A stretch of 37,662 nt of DNA from Allomyces macrogynus ATCC 38327 (GCA_000151295.1 GG745363.1:244313-281974); one strand, 5' to 3'. Counted from the first letter of the stretch, positions 23,039-33,959 are shown. Made by a program: numbers and translations. Notes: generated by a model not told the origin, from the sequence alone.

Positions 23039-23547
23039 GAGCGGGGCCCGGGATCGGGTGGTGTAAGGACTTGCAGGGGATGAGCTGGTGCAGGAGACGA
23101 CGGACTGGTGCGGCGGAATGGAACCAGGGTTGAACAGGTGGAGCAGACCAGCTGCAAGCGACACGTGAGCGCGACGCGAGTGTTAACAAATTACAGCACC
23201 ACCAGCATCACCATCCACTCCATCTCGGCCCGGCGTTCTCGGACGGTGCCTTAAGTACTGACTAACGGCGCCATGGCCGAACCATACACCTAGCCCGACG
23301 ACCACGACCCCTGGATCACTGCGACAGATGAGTGAGAGAGTTGACACGCACGTTCTCTCGCTGCAGCTGACCGTGATGTCAGGGCGCGCAACTCCCCGTC
23401 TCCAGTGTTTTGTTTTTGGTGTCCCCCGTGCCAGGCCCCAAGCGTCTTTCGCGACAGAATATAAAATGGCGAGCGCACCTATCGCTCTGTCGAACGCGCT
23501 TGCCGTCGCCCTTCTTTCCCCCCTCCCTCTCCCCACCAACTTCAAAT
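23039..23547. promoter_or_regulatory. intergenic / promoter of the low-complexity gene
   Basis: About 510 nt lie between two plus-strand genes. It should hold the polyadenylation region of the phosphatase gene and the promoter of the next one. The stretch GAATATAAAATGG near 23457 resembles a TATA box ~90 nt before the ATG, and a pyrimidine-rich run (CTTTCCCCCCTCCCTCTCCC) directly precedes the start. Confidence 0.45.
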
Positions 23548-24643
23548 ATGGGCTTCACACTCCGCCGCTCGCCGTCCGAAGACCGCCGCCTGCGCGCCAA
23601 CGCGGCCGCTGCCGCCCGGTCCACCGCCAAAGGCGTCCATCGCTCGTCCCGCAACCGCGACTCTGCTGTGTCCCCGCTGCCTCGCGACTCGTCCAAGCAC
23701 TCGCTCACCTCGTCCGACGACGAAGAGGACGACGACGAGTCAAGCACCGCCAGCCGGTCCTCGTCGTCGTGGTCCACTTCCTCTTCCTCGTTCCCGGCCA
23801 ACGTACCTCTGAGCGCGGGCCTGCAGAGCGCGTCGGCGATGCCGGTCCCGCCGCAGCTGCCCCGTTCAACGGTTGAGCACACCGACTCGGACGAGGCCAA
23901 CTTGGGGACCGAGGCCCGCATCGTGCGCCGGCTCACGCGCCGGTACGTCGAGGCCGCCATGGCCGACCCAGCTCCGGCAATGCCGCCACCGCGCACAGCT
24001 ATCAGCCAAGAGTCGGCGCGCGACTTGCTTGCACGCACGCGGGCTGCCGCACGGCGTTTGCGTGAAAGTACGTCCCGGCTTGGAATTGGACGCTTCGACT
24101 CGTTCTGATCACCGACGGAAATTGATCACGTTCCCCATTTTCTCTTTTTTCGTTCCAGCCCGCCGCCGCCTCGAACTCGCGTCGCAGACTGCCCGCCGCG
24201 CCGCGCACCCCACCACCGGCGCTCCCGAATCGGCCTCGGACGACTCAGACTCGTCCATGGACATTGACCGCGCGCAGCGACCGCAGTCGCAGTATATCGC
24301 GGCCCCCGCTTCGGCATCGACCGCGCCGTTCTGGTCGCTGGTCGTGCGACTCGACGGGATGCTGGTGGATTCAGTCCACCAGACGCACCCGGCGTCGCCC
24401 GTCACGTTCTCGCGCGACGCGTACCTGCCGGAGCCCGAGGCGGATTGGACGACGCCGCGGGGCGGCGCGCTGATTGCCGATGGGATTGTGCCTGTCACGG
24501 ACCGCGTGAGAATGCTAGCGTCGCCGGCGCCAACGGCGACGGGGCCTGGGATGGAACCGGAGCCGGTGGGCGAGGACGCGATCAGGGGCACGCGTCGGGT
24601 GGTGAATGCCGCGGGGACGGACATGCAGCGGCACTTGGCGTAG
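23548..24643 (+). CDS. hypothetical low-complexity protein
   Basis: Exons 23548-24067 and 24159-24643; intron 91 nt (GTACGT...CAG, phase 1). The product is 334 residues. I do not recognise the family. The N-terminal third is Ser/Arg-rich with an acidic cluster (DDEEDDDE) followed by a Ser run. The middle is predicted helical and basic, with RIVRRLTRRYVEAAM and LLARTRAAARRLRE continuing across the splice into RRRLELASQTARRAA. A DDSDSSMDID stretch and a more ordered C-terminal part (FWSLVVRLDGMLVDSV, YLPEPEADWTTPRGG) follow. The helix crossing the splice junction supports the intron. The ATG at 23548 follows a pyrimidine-rich leader; an upstream in-frame ATG near 23410 would add a non-conserved stretch. 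Confidence 0.6.
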
Positions 24644-25178
24644 ATCGGTGTCGGTGCGCGCGCGCGTACCTCCGGATCGCATGTCGTTGCTGTGATGGTT
24701 GGAAATCCGTTCAGATCGGTTGGGTGTGGGCTGTGTGCTTTGCGTATCGGCCGGTGCCTGCTCGCTCTTCTCGCTCTTGAATACATACATACCCTCACAT
24801 TGTGCGACGATCTCGATGTTCAAGCTGCAAAATGTCGATGATATACTAAGTCTATATTCATAGACCCGTCGATTCGCAAGGACTTGACGGTGGAAATCAA
24901 ACGGACAACACGACCAAGGGGGTCTGGCTCGATGACCGACGCGTCGCGCCAGTTGTCGTCAAAGCGCAAGGTCAGTCGGTCAGTGTCCGACCGCGCGCGA
25001 CGACAAGGTCGATTCCGAACGAGTGCAGCACGAGCCGGGCTCGGCTCGACGAACAAACGCGTTCATGCACGTCCCGCCGCGACCGTCGCCACCCTCGCAT
25101 CGGCTGAGAGTTTCCGTCGTTTAGCCGCGCGCAACTCGTCGACTACATATCCATTCGTGGTCAGTCCCTCCTCCTCAT
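24644..25178. other. intergenic, convergent 3' ends
   Basis: About 535 nt lie between the low-complexity gene and MED15. It contains an ATACATACATACC repeat at about 24781-24792 and AT-rich patches near 24840. No gene was recognised. Confidence 0.5.
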
Positions 25179-27805
25179 TTACTCGTGCAGACCAAGCGCA
25201 GACAACATACTCATGACCAACTCCTCCGCATGCACCTCCTCTGACGTCACGCGACTCCTCGCCCACCCCAACTCCTCCATCCCCACCCCATCACCCATCC
25301 TCGCGTCCAACCCCCACCGATCCACGCCCAGCCTCCCCTGCGCGCGCACCACCACATCATCCAACGCCGCACCCAACACCTGGTCGATCCAGGCCCCGCC
25401 AAACTGCACGCCGTGCTCGTGCACGTAGGCCAGCTGGACGCCCACCTCGGCCGCTGCCGCGCCGGGGACGGTCGTCGATGTGGGGCGCGACAGGGTCGGC
25501 GGTTTCGGGCGCGCAGGGGGAGCGGGTTTCGTGGATGGTGTCGATACGGCGGTGGTGGTGCTGGAAAGTGTCGAAAGGGGCGCGTCCGAGGTTGCAGGGT
25601 CCCGCACGGTGGAGACGGAATTCACGGCGGTGGTGCCGGAGGTGGAGGTGGAAGTGGATGTGCTCTTGCCCGCGGCGGCAGCAGCGGCAGCGGCGGCGGC
25701 GAGCGTGGTCGTGGATGGCCGTTTCACGACGCGCTTCTTGGCCGGAGCCGGCGCTGGCGTGAGGGTCGGGGCAGTGGGTGCGGTCGCGGCGGCGGGTGTA
25801 TTGGGGGTGGGTGCCGGAGCGTTGGAAGCCGTGGTCGTCGCGGTCGAAGTCGATCCGGCGGCAGTTTTCGAGGTGGTAGGCGCGGCGTTGGGCGTGGATG
25901 ACACGGCGGGGGTCGCAGCGGCGGTCTTTTTGCTGCCCTTGATCGTTTTGGCCGGAGCGGGAGTTGTGGGTGCCGGCGCCGCTGGAGTAGCCGCGGCCGG
26001 TTTCTGCGCGGAAGCGGGCGGTAGGGCCGTGGTCGCTGGGGCCGCTGGCTTATTCGGTGCGGCTGCGGCAGCCGGCACCACGACCGGATTCGCCGGCGCA
26101 GCGTTCGTCGCGGGTGCTGGCGCCGGCGCCGTCGCGGGTTTCCCCTGCACAGTCCCTTGCGTCCCCTGCGCCCCCGCCGCGGCGGCAGCTGCATTCCGCA
26201 CCATCCCGACCAACGTGGCCGTGATCGCCTTGAACTTTTCCAAATTGGCCTTGGTCGCGAGACTTCGCGGCTCGTCCATGAGCGTCTGGCTCTGCTTGAG
26301 CGCGACCTGCTGCGCGCGCAAAATCGCAATAAACTCGGCGTGCTTGGCCAAGATCGTATCGCGCGTCGGCAACCCGTCAAACGCCGGCTGCCCGCGCAAC
26401 TGCGCCATATTGCCTTCAATCTCCTTGAACTCCGTGATCATCGCGACCAAGAGACGCATCAGGCGTGCGGCTTCGTCGGCGTCCGTGACGGGGCGCGCCG
26501 CCGCAGCGAGGTTTGCGGAGGCGGCGGTCGTAGTCGGTGCTGGGGGCGCGGGGGAAGCCGAAGTGCTAGGACCGCGCGCCGGTGGAGTCGGTCGCAGCGC
26601 GGCGTTTGGGGCCGCTGCGGCGCGCCCACCAGTTGGGACCGCGGGGGACGCGCTCGCCGCGGGGGTCGCGGACGAGGTCGGTGGNNNNNNNNNNNNNNNN
26701 NNNNNNNNNNNNNNNNNNNNNNNNNNNNNNNNNNNNNNNNNNNNNNNNNNNNNNNNNNNNNNNNNNNNNNNNNNNNNNNNNNNNNNNNNNNNNNNNNNNN
26801 NNNNNNNNNNNNNNNNNNNNNNNNNNNNNNNNNNNNNNNNNNNNNNNNNNNNNNNNNNNNNNNNNNNNNNNNNNNNNNNNNNNNNNNNNNNNNNNNNNNN
26901 NNNNNNNNNNNNNNNNNNNNNNNNNNNNNNNNNNNNNNNNNNNNNNNNNNNNNNNNNNNNNNNNNNNNNNNNNNNNNNNNNNNNNNNNNNNNNNNNNNNN
27001 NNNNNNNNNNNNNNNNNNNNNNNNNNNNNNNNNNNNNNNNNNNNNNNNNNNNNNNNNNNNNNNNNNNNNNNACGCCGCCGCCTGCTGCTGTTGCTGCTGG
27101 AGCGCCTGCCACTTGCTGTTGCTGCTGGAGCGCCGCCGCTTGCTGTTGCTGCTTTTGTTGCTGTAACACAAACATGCGCTGCTGCTGCGCCTGCTGCTGC
27201 TGCTGGAACTGGTTCAGCGCGGCCGTGCCGGCCATTGGCGACGACCCGACCGGCGCCGTCGCCGCCGCGAGAGGCTTCTGCTGCTGCTGTGCCTGCGCTT
27301 GCGCTTGCTGCTGGGCCTGCTGCTGCTCGCGAATCTTTGCCGTGACCAACTGCTGCTGCGCGGGCGTCAAACTCGCCATACTGATCTTCCCCTGCGCGAG
27401 CGCCGCAATCAACGCCTGCACGTGCGCTTGTACCTGCGCTGCCTGCGTCGCCTGCTGCACCGGCTGTTGTGGTGCCGGCGCTTGCAGCGGCACCGCTGGT
27501 TGCGCCGCACCCACTTGCGCCCGCCGTGCGTCCAGAGTCTTGGTGATATGGTCCACTTTGCCCTTGTACAGCGCGATATACTCCTGCACCGACGTGGCGC
27601 GCGCATAGATATCGGCCTCGAACCGGTCGGCCATTTTCGGAATGTCCGCGCGGTGGCCCGCGCCGGCGCGGTCGGCGAGGGTCTGGACGAGGGTCGCGCG
27701 TAACTTGGCGCGCACGTCGGGGGTGATGGTGGCGCGCCAGTCGCTGCCGTTAGGGGCGCCGGGGGCGGCGCCGGGGTTGGGCGGGTTGGGCGGGGCCGCG
27801 CTCAT
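25179..27805 (-). CDS. MED15: Mediator subunit 15 (Gal11-like), interrupted by assembly gap
   Basis: One open exon on the minus strand from the ATG at 27805 to 27072, a 387-N gap, then 26684 to the stop at 25179. The frame changes across the gap only because the N count is arbitrary. MED15 is a tail-module Mediator subunit that binds transcription activators through its KIX domain. Residues ~23-95 form that domain: SDWRATITPDVRAKLRATL, ADIPKMADRFEADIYARATS and QEYIALYKGKV. A long Gln-rich part follows (QQQQAQQQ runs), as in Gal11. After the gap comes a helical MED15-like segment (LVAMITEFKEIEGNMAQLRG, HAEFIAILRAQQVALKQSQT), then a ~230-residue Ala/Pro/Thr linker, and a C-terminal ordered part (VQLAYVHEHGVQFGGAWIDQ). 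Two related KIX units lie upstream on the same strand. Confidence 0.85.
26685..27071. other. assembly gap (387 N)
   Basis: Unsequenced bases inside the MED15 coding region, directly beside its CAG/CTG-rich polyglutamine tract, which probably caused the break. True length is unknown, so MED15 length is also unknown. Confidence 1.
27072..27330. repeat. CTG/CAG-rich polyglutamine-coding repeat
   Basis: The plus strand is dense in CTG/TTG triplets (minus: CAG/CAA), coding Gln runs in MED15. The repeat is imperfect, with several 4-5 unit runs. Confidence 0.9.
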
Positions 27806-28140
27806 AGTGGTTGTAGGCGCGGAGTGGGCGGGTCGAGTGCGGGGAGTGGCAGCGGGAGGGGATGGAGGTGTTGTGCGGTCGACGACGATGAGGGGAAGTT
27901 GAAGACGCGGATGATGAGGTTGGTTGGCTGGTGTGGGTTTGGCTGACGTGGTTGCGAAGCGAAACAGACGTGGGCATCGTGTCTGTCCTCGTGAGCGATT
28001 GGCTCCTGACGTTGTTGGCGTTTGTTGGCCGCGCGACCGACGCTGATGCATGACTGACGGGAGAGAGCTCCTGGCGGACGGATGCTGGGACAGAAAGATG
28101 ACGGCGGACGCGACCGGTTTGTTCATTTACAGCAAGCAAT
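27806..28140. promoter_or_regulatory. MED15 promoter region
   Basis: 335 nt between the MED15 ATG and the stop of the upstream KIX-only gene, both on the minus strand. No specific site was recognised. The short spacing means the KIX-only transcript ends close to, or reads into, the MED15 promoter. Confidence 0.45.
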
Positions 28141-28455
28141 TCATGTCATGGCTGCTTCGTTAATTTCCGTGACCTCTTGCCCACGACCATGGGATGAGAA
28201 GACACGCTGGAAAAGCGAGGGTCAGCGCGCAGCTGCGCCATTGCCGACTCGATTTCCTCGAACGGATCGATCATTTTCATCCGACTTGGCACTTGCTCAG
28301 ACCGCGGCCTCAGCTTCCTCGATCATCTGCTTCACCTCTGGACAGTCGACCGCGTCGATACGCCTGGCAATAACTCGCTTCATACCTGCTCGGACGAAGT
28401 CGCATGTGTGGGGCAAGACCAGCTCATGCCAGTCGGAGCGCATTCGCGATAACAT
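28141..28455 (-). CDS. small KIX-domain-only protein, MED15 paralogue
   Basis: Proposed exons on the minus strand: 28455-28303 and 28206-28141, with a 96-nt phase-0 intron. Its acceptor side is textbook (GCTGACCCTCGCTTTTCCAG) while the donor GTCTGA is weak. The product is 72 residues. It starts MLSRMRSDWHELVLP (MED15: GSDWRATITP). A helix VRAGMKRVIARRID parallels MED15 LRATLVQTLADR, and KQMIEEAEAA joins across the splice to RVFSSHGRGQEVTEI, which aligns without gaps to MED15 RFEADIYARATSVQEYI. It therefore consists of little more than one KIX domain, with no Gln-rich tail. An upstream in-frame ATG at 28551 would add 32 residues. Without the intron the frame ends at the TGA at 28297 inside helix 3. 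Function is unknown; competition with MED15 for activators is only a hypothesis. Confidence 0.5.
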
Positions 28456-28950
28456 GTGATGTGCACAAGAGACGCTAGGGTGGAGGAAGCTACACGCGCG
28501 TGGAATGTGGTTGACTCTGGAGGCTGGTGGTTCGTCTGCTGAGTGTGTCAAGCTTGCTGGAGGACTCGGAGGATTGGGACCCGTGAGTGCTCATACTTGA
28601 CGTGTGACGCATCAGACTGCTCGTGAGTTGGCCCGCGTCACCAATGAAGTTGGCCAAGTTGGCGTTGCGCGGGCACTAGCGGGCGGCACCAAATGTGACA
28701 TTTTGTGTGATGTAGAACCGCACATCGTATCCGCGCGGTGCGTGATGTGCAACCGCAAATCGTATCCGCGCGGCGCACCAGCACAAGGGGGCCCTGCTCA
28801 CCAAGAACGACGCCTCCCAGGTCGTTACGTAGCGCGGTGCTGCAACGAGTAAAAACGTTTGAAGATTACAGAAATTTATGTATTCGCCGAGCAGGCAACA
28901 TCATGGCGGACGGCCAACAAGAACGAGAAATGAAAAATCAATACAGAGAG
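28456..28950. other. intergenic between KIX units
   Basis: About 495 nt with no recognised gene apart from the 35-nt tandem repeat below. It should include the promoter of the KIX-only gene. Confidence 0.4.
28709..28778. repeat. two-copy 35-nt tandem repeat
   Basis: Copies at 28709-28743 and 28744-28778 share GATGT, AACCGCA and ATCGTATCCGCGCGG, with four differences. Each contains the palindrome CCGCGCGG. Confidence 0.8.
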
Positions 28951-29507
28951 CTAATATTCGAAAAGGCGAAAAGCTGGGCTCAATATAGCATCCTGGACAT
29001 AATCGGAAGCATACAACGACAATTCAACGAGCTGTTCTTTTTCCACATTGCTCCGCCACTTGCGGCCTGTGACCGATTGGTTCTGCGCAAGATCATAATC
29101 TTGGAGTGCCACACCCACGTCAGGAGCTCCCTGGATGGTGGGCACTTGCACTTGCGCGAGATCCTGTTACTGATCTTGTCTTTGCCGCAGCTGCTCCACC
29201 ATCATTTCTCGCGCCACGTCCAGTGGGATCATGCGCTCGAGTGCCGACTTGCAGAGCGCCGCCTACTCGTGCTGTGAGCGAACGCGCGTCCAAATGAAGG
29301 CTTCAATCTTTTTGGCAGTCGTCAACAGATCCTGGTTTCGTGGGCACATTGCGAGTGCCTGCGTGAGAGTCGTACACAATCTGGCGCGTGCATCGGGTGA
29401 GACAAGCTGGCGCCAGTCGGCACCCGCAGCTGTGGCCGTGGCAAGATGATGGATTGCGGCACAGGAAAAAAGGCGCTGCCGCAATGCGGAGCAGGACCAA
29501 TGGTCAT
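28951..29507 (-). pseudogene. second MED15-like KIX unit, disrupted
   Basis: A minus-strand frame contains ADWRQLVSPDARARLCTTL, then AKKIEAFIWTRVRSQHE, matching MED15 SDWRATITPDVRAKLRATL and RFEADIYARATSVQE. A TAG at 29263-29265 falls where MED15 has Tyr, but the same frame continues with AALCKSALERM (MED15: IALYKGKVDHI). A TAA at 29167-29169 sits between Gln residues, and the frame stays open to 28951. So ~178 codons hold only two stops. The start is unclear: the ATG at 29507 is in another frame and needs either a 68-nt intron (GTCCTG...CAG) or a frameshift. Most likely a degenerate duplicate. A truncated 58-residue KIX peptide is the alternative. Confidence 0.55.
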
Positions 29508-29670
29508 GGCATTCTCGGACTGGTCCACGTCAGCGGTTGGATGAGGAAGTTCGACGACGTGCAATTGAGAAGGGTCGCCTTGAGGCAGCAGCTTGTCGTC
29601 ATGAATGGACACATGCTGTTCAATCGTCTCGACCACAGCAGCGTCATTCGTGTCAGCGCCGTCCTTGAAA

Positions 29671-30170
29671 CTAGGTCTTGGCGGGTGCGGCAGCGTGCTC
29701 TTGATCTCGATTTCCATCAACTCCGCTGTGCGGCACAACCGAGTGGCCAGTGACGATTGGGTCCACGACGCGCTCGTCACCAGTCGCTGGAACTGAATTC
29801 ATTTCGAGCGCGTCTGCTTGCTCGCCAGCTGTGCCGTCACGGTTGTGGCGAGGTGGTGCTGGCGCTGGCCAATCAAAGTCACCGTCATTTCGGCGCTCGG
29901 GCGGAACCAGATCATCGAGTACGCAAAACATGGCCTGAACCACGTTCGGGTCCTTGTGAGCGCCGTAGCGTCTGATTTTGACCGAGAAACTATCACCCCA
30001 CCAGCGCTAATTGTGGTTGGCGATCGTCTTCTTGGCCAAAGTCAATGAGAACGGCCACTTGGGGAAAGCCGCGCGCCTTACAGCGCAATGGAGGCAGGGG
30101 CAGATTGCCCGTTCAGATTTCCCGTTCGGTTTTGCGGTTTGCGCCGTTGGAATAACGAGCGAGAGTACGG
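29671..30170 (-). pseudogene. unrecognised coding-like segment with an in-frame TAG
   Basis: One minus-strand frame runs from about 30170 to 29671 with a single internal TAG at 30007-30009. Before it are ICPCLHC and AAFPKWPFSLTLAKKT; after it RWWGDSFSVKIRRYG, VVQAMFCVLDDLVPPERR and DGDFDWPAPAPP. Composition looks protein-like but no family is recognised. Another frame at 29780-29507 (MEIEIKSTLPHPPRPSF, then HVVELPHPTADV) may continue it after a shift. Together with the neighbouring KIX unit this suggests a decaying gene or gene cluster. Confidence 0.3.
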
Positions 30171-31237
30171 TGCGTGGCCGTCGAGTCGGTCATGCGCGAC
30201 TGTTGTCGGTGAACAACTTGCATGATGGCGACGTTTGTTCGTGAGGAGCGGTTACCTCGTCATAAGCGGCCCGTTTCTGGCATTGGCAAGCAGCCGGCTG
30301 TCGCTGCCGTCGTCCCAGAGCGCGGAAATTCGTGCCGTGTTAGCACTAGCCAAATACTTGCCAGCACGCCCACGCGGCCAGTCGCTGATGGTTTGTGGCA
30401 CTCCGGGCTTGCGGGAGAAACACTTGGGGGCCAGATTGACGGCATTGTGGGGGGGGGGGGGGGGGGAAGTTGACGTGGATTGAGCGACCGCAATTGTGAA
30501 TGCATTGCTTTCGCGGTACATGATATTGACAGGGTGTGTTTCTGACCGTTGAGAGCACTGGCATGGGTGTATGGTGGACAAGCCCATGCTTCCGCACATG
30601 GTCACGCTCGTCAAAGCAAGTGCAAATCCTTGCGACATGCTTCATCTACGTATCAGCGGCCGGCGCAGGTATCAGCGAGCTTGGGCTGGGCGACCATCTT
30701 GCTTCACGATGTACCAAGTTTTTTTGGTCGTGCAGAACCCAGGGGGCTTCATAGTGATTATTTTCGACGCCTGCCACCACGGGATTACCTGATCCACGCA
30801 CTTGAACGAGCGCGCATGACCGCGGCTTGTGAGCCCAGATCTCAGCTTCCGCTTGTTCAACCTTTCCCACCACCTCGGAATCGTCTGTCAATCCTGCACG
30901 ATAATATTTTGCATCATGGATTCTCGTGATCGCGCGCGCCCTCGACTCGCCCAGCGGCTGCAAAAAATGCATGTGCGTGGACTGGAAACGATCCCCCCGG
31001 CTCTGTTTGAAGTTGGGATGGCGAGGGCAGGTGGGCTGAAGTTCGCGGTAAAAAATTGATCGTTGGGATCGGAGCAAATGTGATCAATTCGGAGACGAAC
31101 ACATATTGATGCATTGCTGAAAGCAGAAAGAAGCCTCCAAAACCAAGTCAGGCTTGAGCAACCTTGTGATAAAGATCTTGAACATGATCTCACCATCCTT
31201 GCAAAACAGCAATCCGGCTTGCGCCGCACCAACAAAA
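30171..31237. other. AT-richer stretch with scattered short frames
   Basis: About 1.07 kb lie between the segment above and the 3' end of the transporter. Minus-strand frames such as 30860-30672 (WWQASKIITMKPPGF, TWYIVKQDGRP) and 30638-30252 (KYLASANTARISALWDDG) look partly protein-like, but none is long or joins by convincing splice signals. It holds the G18 run below. I see no intact gene. Confidence 0.3.
30449..30466. repeat. homopolymer G18
   Basis: Uninterrupted run of eighteen G on the plus strand in otherwise mixed-composition DNA. Confidence 0.9.
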
Positions 31238-33119
31238 TCAAACATGCCCATCGGCGGACCAATCGGTCGAGTCGTCTTTATCCGTGAGCGCAGCGGTTTC
31301 GACCATGGCCATCCACTCTTCTTGATTTGCACCAACACCCGTGACTTCGGCCATCATGGCGACCGCGGCCGTCACTGCCGCAAGCAAGAGCTCGGCAAAG
31401 ACCATGAAGGTGCTCATACCAGAAAAAAAGACCGACAAGAGCACATCTACCATCTCACCGTCAGAGATCTTGGCACGCTCCTGATCCTCCATCCGATGAT
31501 GGGCCTTGATCATGACCCAACCCACAAGCACGACAATATACGCGGTCAGAAGCCGGTCCAACCAAAACAGATGGTCGATCAGGCCAAAATACTTGTCAAG
31601 CTGCTCCTTGTTGCGCTTCTTGAAAGTGGCCGCGTTTTTGACGGCCCTAAAGAATGAATCGCCAGCTGGAAACAAGAAAAACAATTTTCAAATCGACCGG
31701 TCAGATCGGTGAATCAAGAGAGTGACAAGTGCCTCTTGAGAGAGACGCACAGATCGCAATGAAAGTGTACACAAACACGTTGGAAAACTTTCCGACCAAG
31801 TTGTCAATTCCTCGTTGCAGCGGTTCCACGGTTCGCCTTGCAATGCACCCAGGCAGAAGCAGCGCCAAAACATCAGCAACAATGTCAATGACCATCATGA
31901 TCGTCTCGACAATTGGCGCGAACATGGATCCCAAGCAAATCGAGCCAAACAAGTGGGACATGGCCCGCTTCCATGCAACCCAGGTGGGATCAGTACGTCG
32001 CTGGCCCTGCTCCCTGTCCAAACTGTTCGCCTCGTACCGCACAAACACGTCAACAATGGTGACATGGACGACGGTCTTGATGACAGACGTCGTCCAGTAA
32101 AAGCTGATCCAGAAGAAAATATCAAAGCCAATGGAGGCAGCACGCTTGAAATCGGAATTTGGACGCTTGAGATCATTCCACAAGCTTGCGTTGTAACAAG
32201 CAGACCAGATCATTGAGTATCCGGTCTGGATCCCGATATACAACGTCGCCATTTGGGTCGTCTTTGAGCATTTCATGATGACTTTAGACGCTGTTGCAAG
32301 CATGGCAGCCGCGTCTCGAATATGCTTTCGATGAATCCTGGAAAGAGGAGGAGGAAAGGAGGCAAACGGAAAAAGGGCAAAGAATGGCCATGGGGGATGG
32401 CATGAATCTCTCGTTTGGTGCTCCCAAATGCAGCCAACAGCACCATGATCACTTTTTCCGAAACACTCGAGGAAGACGGAGAAACACGTACAACCGCAGC
32501 AAGAGGCTCAATGCAGCCGCAACAACATTGGCAATCAAGAAAATAAATGCGTCGTCCTCGTATGGTTTTCTCCCGCTGAAAAATGGGAGCATGTCCGCGA
32601 AATCGGTTCAGTGTGCATCCAAACACATTCGTCGCAGGCAGAAGAACGTACCGCATGATCAAGTAGGCGGTCATCCCCATACCTAAATGAATAATCGTAA
32701 AGGCCGCAAACGATCCCCGGACTGTTTTCTTTGGGAACCGTTTGATTGCAGAGACGAAGAAGAACGCGATCAAGCCTGAGATCAAGGCACAGACAATCAT
32801 GACCGTGCGCTTGGGCCAGGCGGTCGGATCGTCCTCACCGGCTGAACATTTGGTCAGAAAACAGTGGAAAATGTGCGCTAGATCTTGATCCTTCACACAC
32901 TCACGTACCGGCGGTCTTTTTCAGCGCAATGAGATCGCCTTTGATCAGAGCAGTGATTCCGAGCACCATGAACGCAACAAGGTGGATGTAGAAGAGGATT
33001 GCCGCCCACAAGTCGTGCCAGCCTCTCTTTTCCGGCGGATCAGGTTGGGCAGCAGAGTTTTCATCTTTCAGCGCGCTAGTCAGCGTATCGTCAGCGGCCA
33101 AAGGAGTCTCTTCTCCCAT
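31238..33119 (-). CDS. choline-transporter-like membrane protein (SLC44/CTL/Pns1 family)
   Basis: Exons on the minus strand: 33119-32909, 32841-32652, 32575-32453, 32337-31727 and 31665-31238; donors GTACGT, GTACGT, GTGATC, GTCACT; acceptors all CAG. The product is 520 residues. The family is a set of ~10-span plasma-membrane or organelle proteins linked to choline transport. Hydrophobic spans seen include WAAILFYIHLVAFMVLGI, VMIVCALISGLIAFFFV, AFIFLIANVVAAALSLLL, FDIFFWISFYWTT, LFGSICLGSMFAPIV and LLTAYIVVLVGWVMI. The diagnostic CTL order FYWTTSVIKTVVHVTI, then WKRAMSHLFGSICLGS, then the FSNVFVYTFIAI block, is present. The third and fourth donors are weak, but each splice restores family sequence (IHRKHIRDAAAMLATA). 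Codon use is less GC-rich than in flanking genes, yet the gene appears intact. Confidence 0.83.
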
Positions 33120-33959
33120 TTGCCAAGCTTTCTACAGTGAAAAGGCGCATTTGGTGAGCTGGAACAATGACACTTGGAGACTGTGCTGCCGGTGGTGCTG
33201 ATGAGTAAATCGTTGACGAGATTGTTGGTGGATTCGTGCCTCTTATTGTCCTGTTGGCAATGCCTTTTCCGCGATCGAATGCGAAAAGATTAGGCTAACG
33301 AACGGAGTGCGAGAAGGGCTGCTTTATAGCCTCCAAGCAGTGCTTCCACGCCTTGTCCCCACAGAGGACGGCGGACGACAACGCTTGACGAGATTGGACA
33401 CATGGGTCGACCAATTCAGAGCTCAGCCCTTCCACACATCCAAGTCAGCATTGATCACATCCAAATCATCGCCATTTCCCACTTCCAAGGCACCAAGTCA
33501 TGACCCTCCGGGGCCTCTCAAGCTGCTAAGAGGGCGTGGAGAACGTTTGTAACATGCGCACGACACTCTTGCGGAAGCGTCGAAATTGCAGACGGGGACG
33601 GGCTGGGCTCCAACAGCCAAACAGATCCGCTGTTTTTGAGCGCTCTTTCAAAGTGGGACACGGTCGTCGTCCTTGTCTCTCATGCTGCATCGCCTTGCAA
33701 TTGCGTGACCATCAAGTTGACTCCTGCTGATGTCTGTGTCTCGACTTCACCTGCTTACAAGCTGCTTCTCTCGTATCCCGCCAAGCGTACTTGCCGCTGT
33801 TGAGCGAGCACGCAGTCGCTCCGGATCGGATATGGATCAGGATATTCCGCAATCCCCGTTCCATGCTCTATTCCCGATGCCGCCTCGTCCCAGTGCAGGG
33901 TTGATCGCAAACATAGTCACGATCGCGCCCTGTCGTGCGTGGGCGGCAGCTCCGCTGGA
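33120..33959. other. intergenic, transporter promoter side
   Basis: 840 nt of mixed composition upstream of the SLC44-like gene. It should include the transporter's promoter. Short plus-strand frames at 33307-33963 lack family features. No gene was recognised. Confidence 0.4.

Noticed and set aside
21935..23164. 409-residue minus-strand frame
   Set aside because: Arg/Pro-rich antisense shadow of the last exon of the histidine-phosphatase gene, which has clear family motifs.
27072..27330. CRISPR-like or satellite array
   Set aside because: The repeats are triplets coding Gln in MED15; there are no spaced direct repeats of CRISPR type anywhere in the window.
25480..27345. 621-residue plus-strand frame
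   Set aside because: It is the antisense of MED15. Its Gly/Ala/Val composition mirrors the Ala/Pro/Thr linker on the other strand and it spans the N gap.
31084..31338. extra C-terminal exon of the choline-transporter-like gene
   Set aside because: The frame includes FDFVGAAQAGLLFCKDGE, vaguely like a CTL segment, but no good splice joins it and the upstream exon already ends in a natural tail at 31238.
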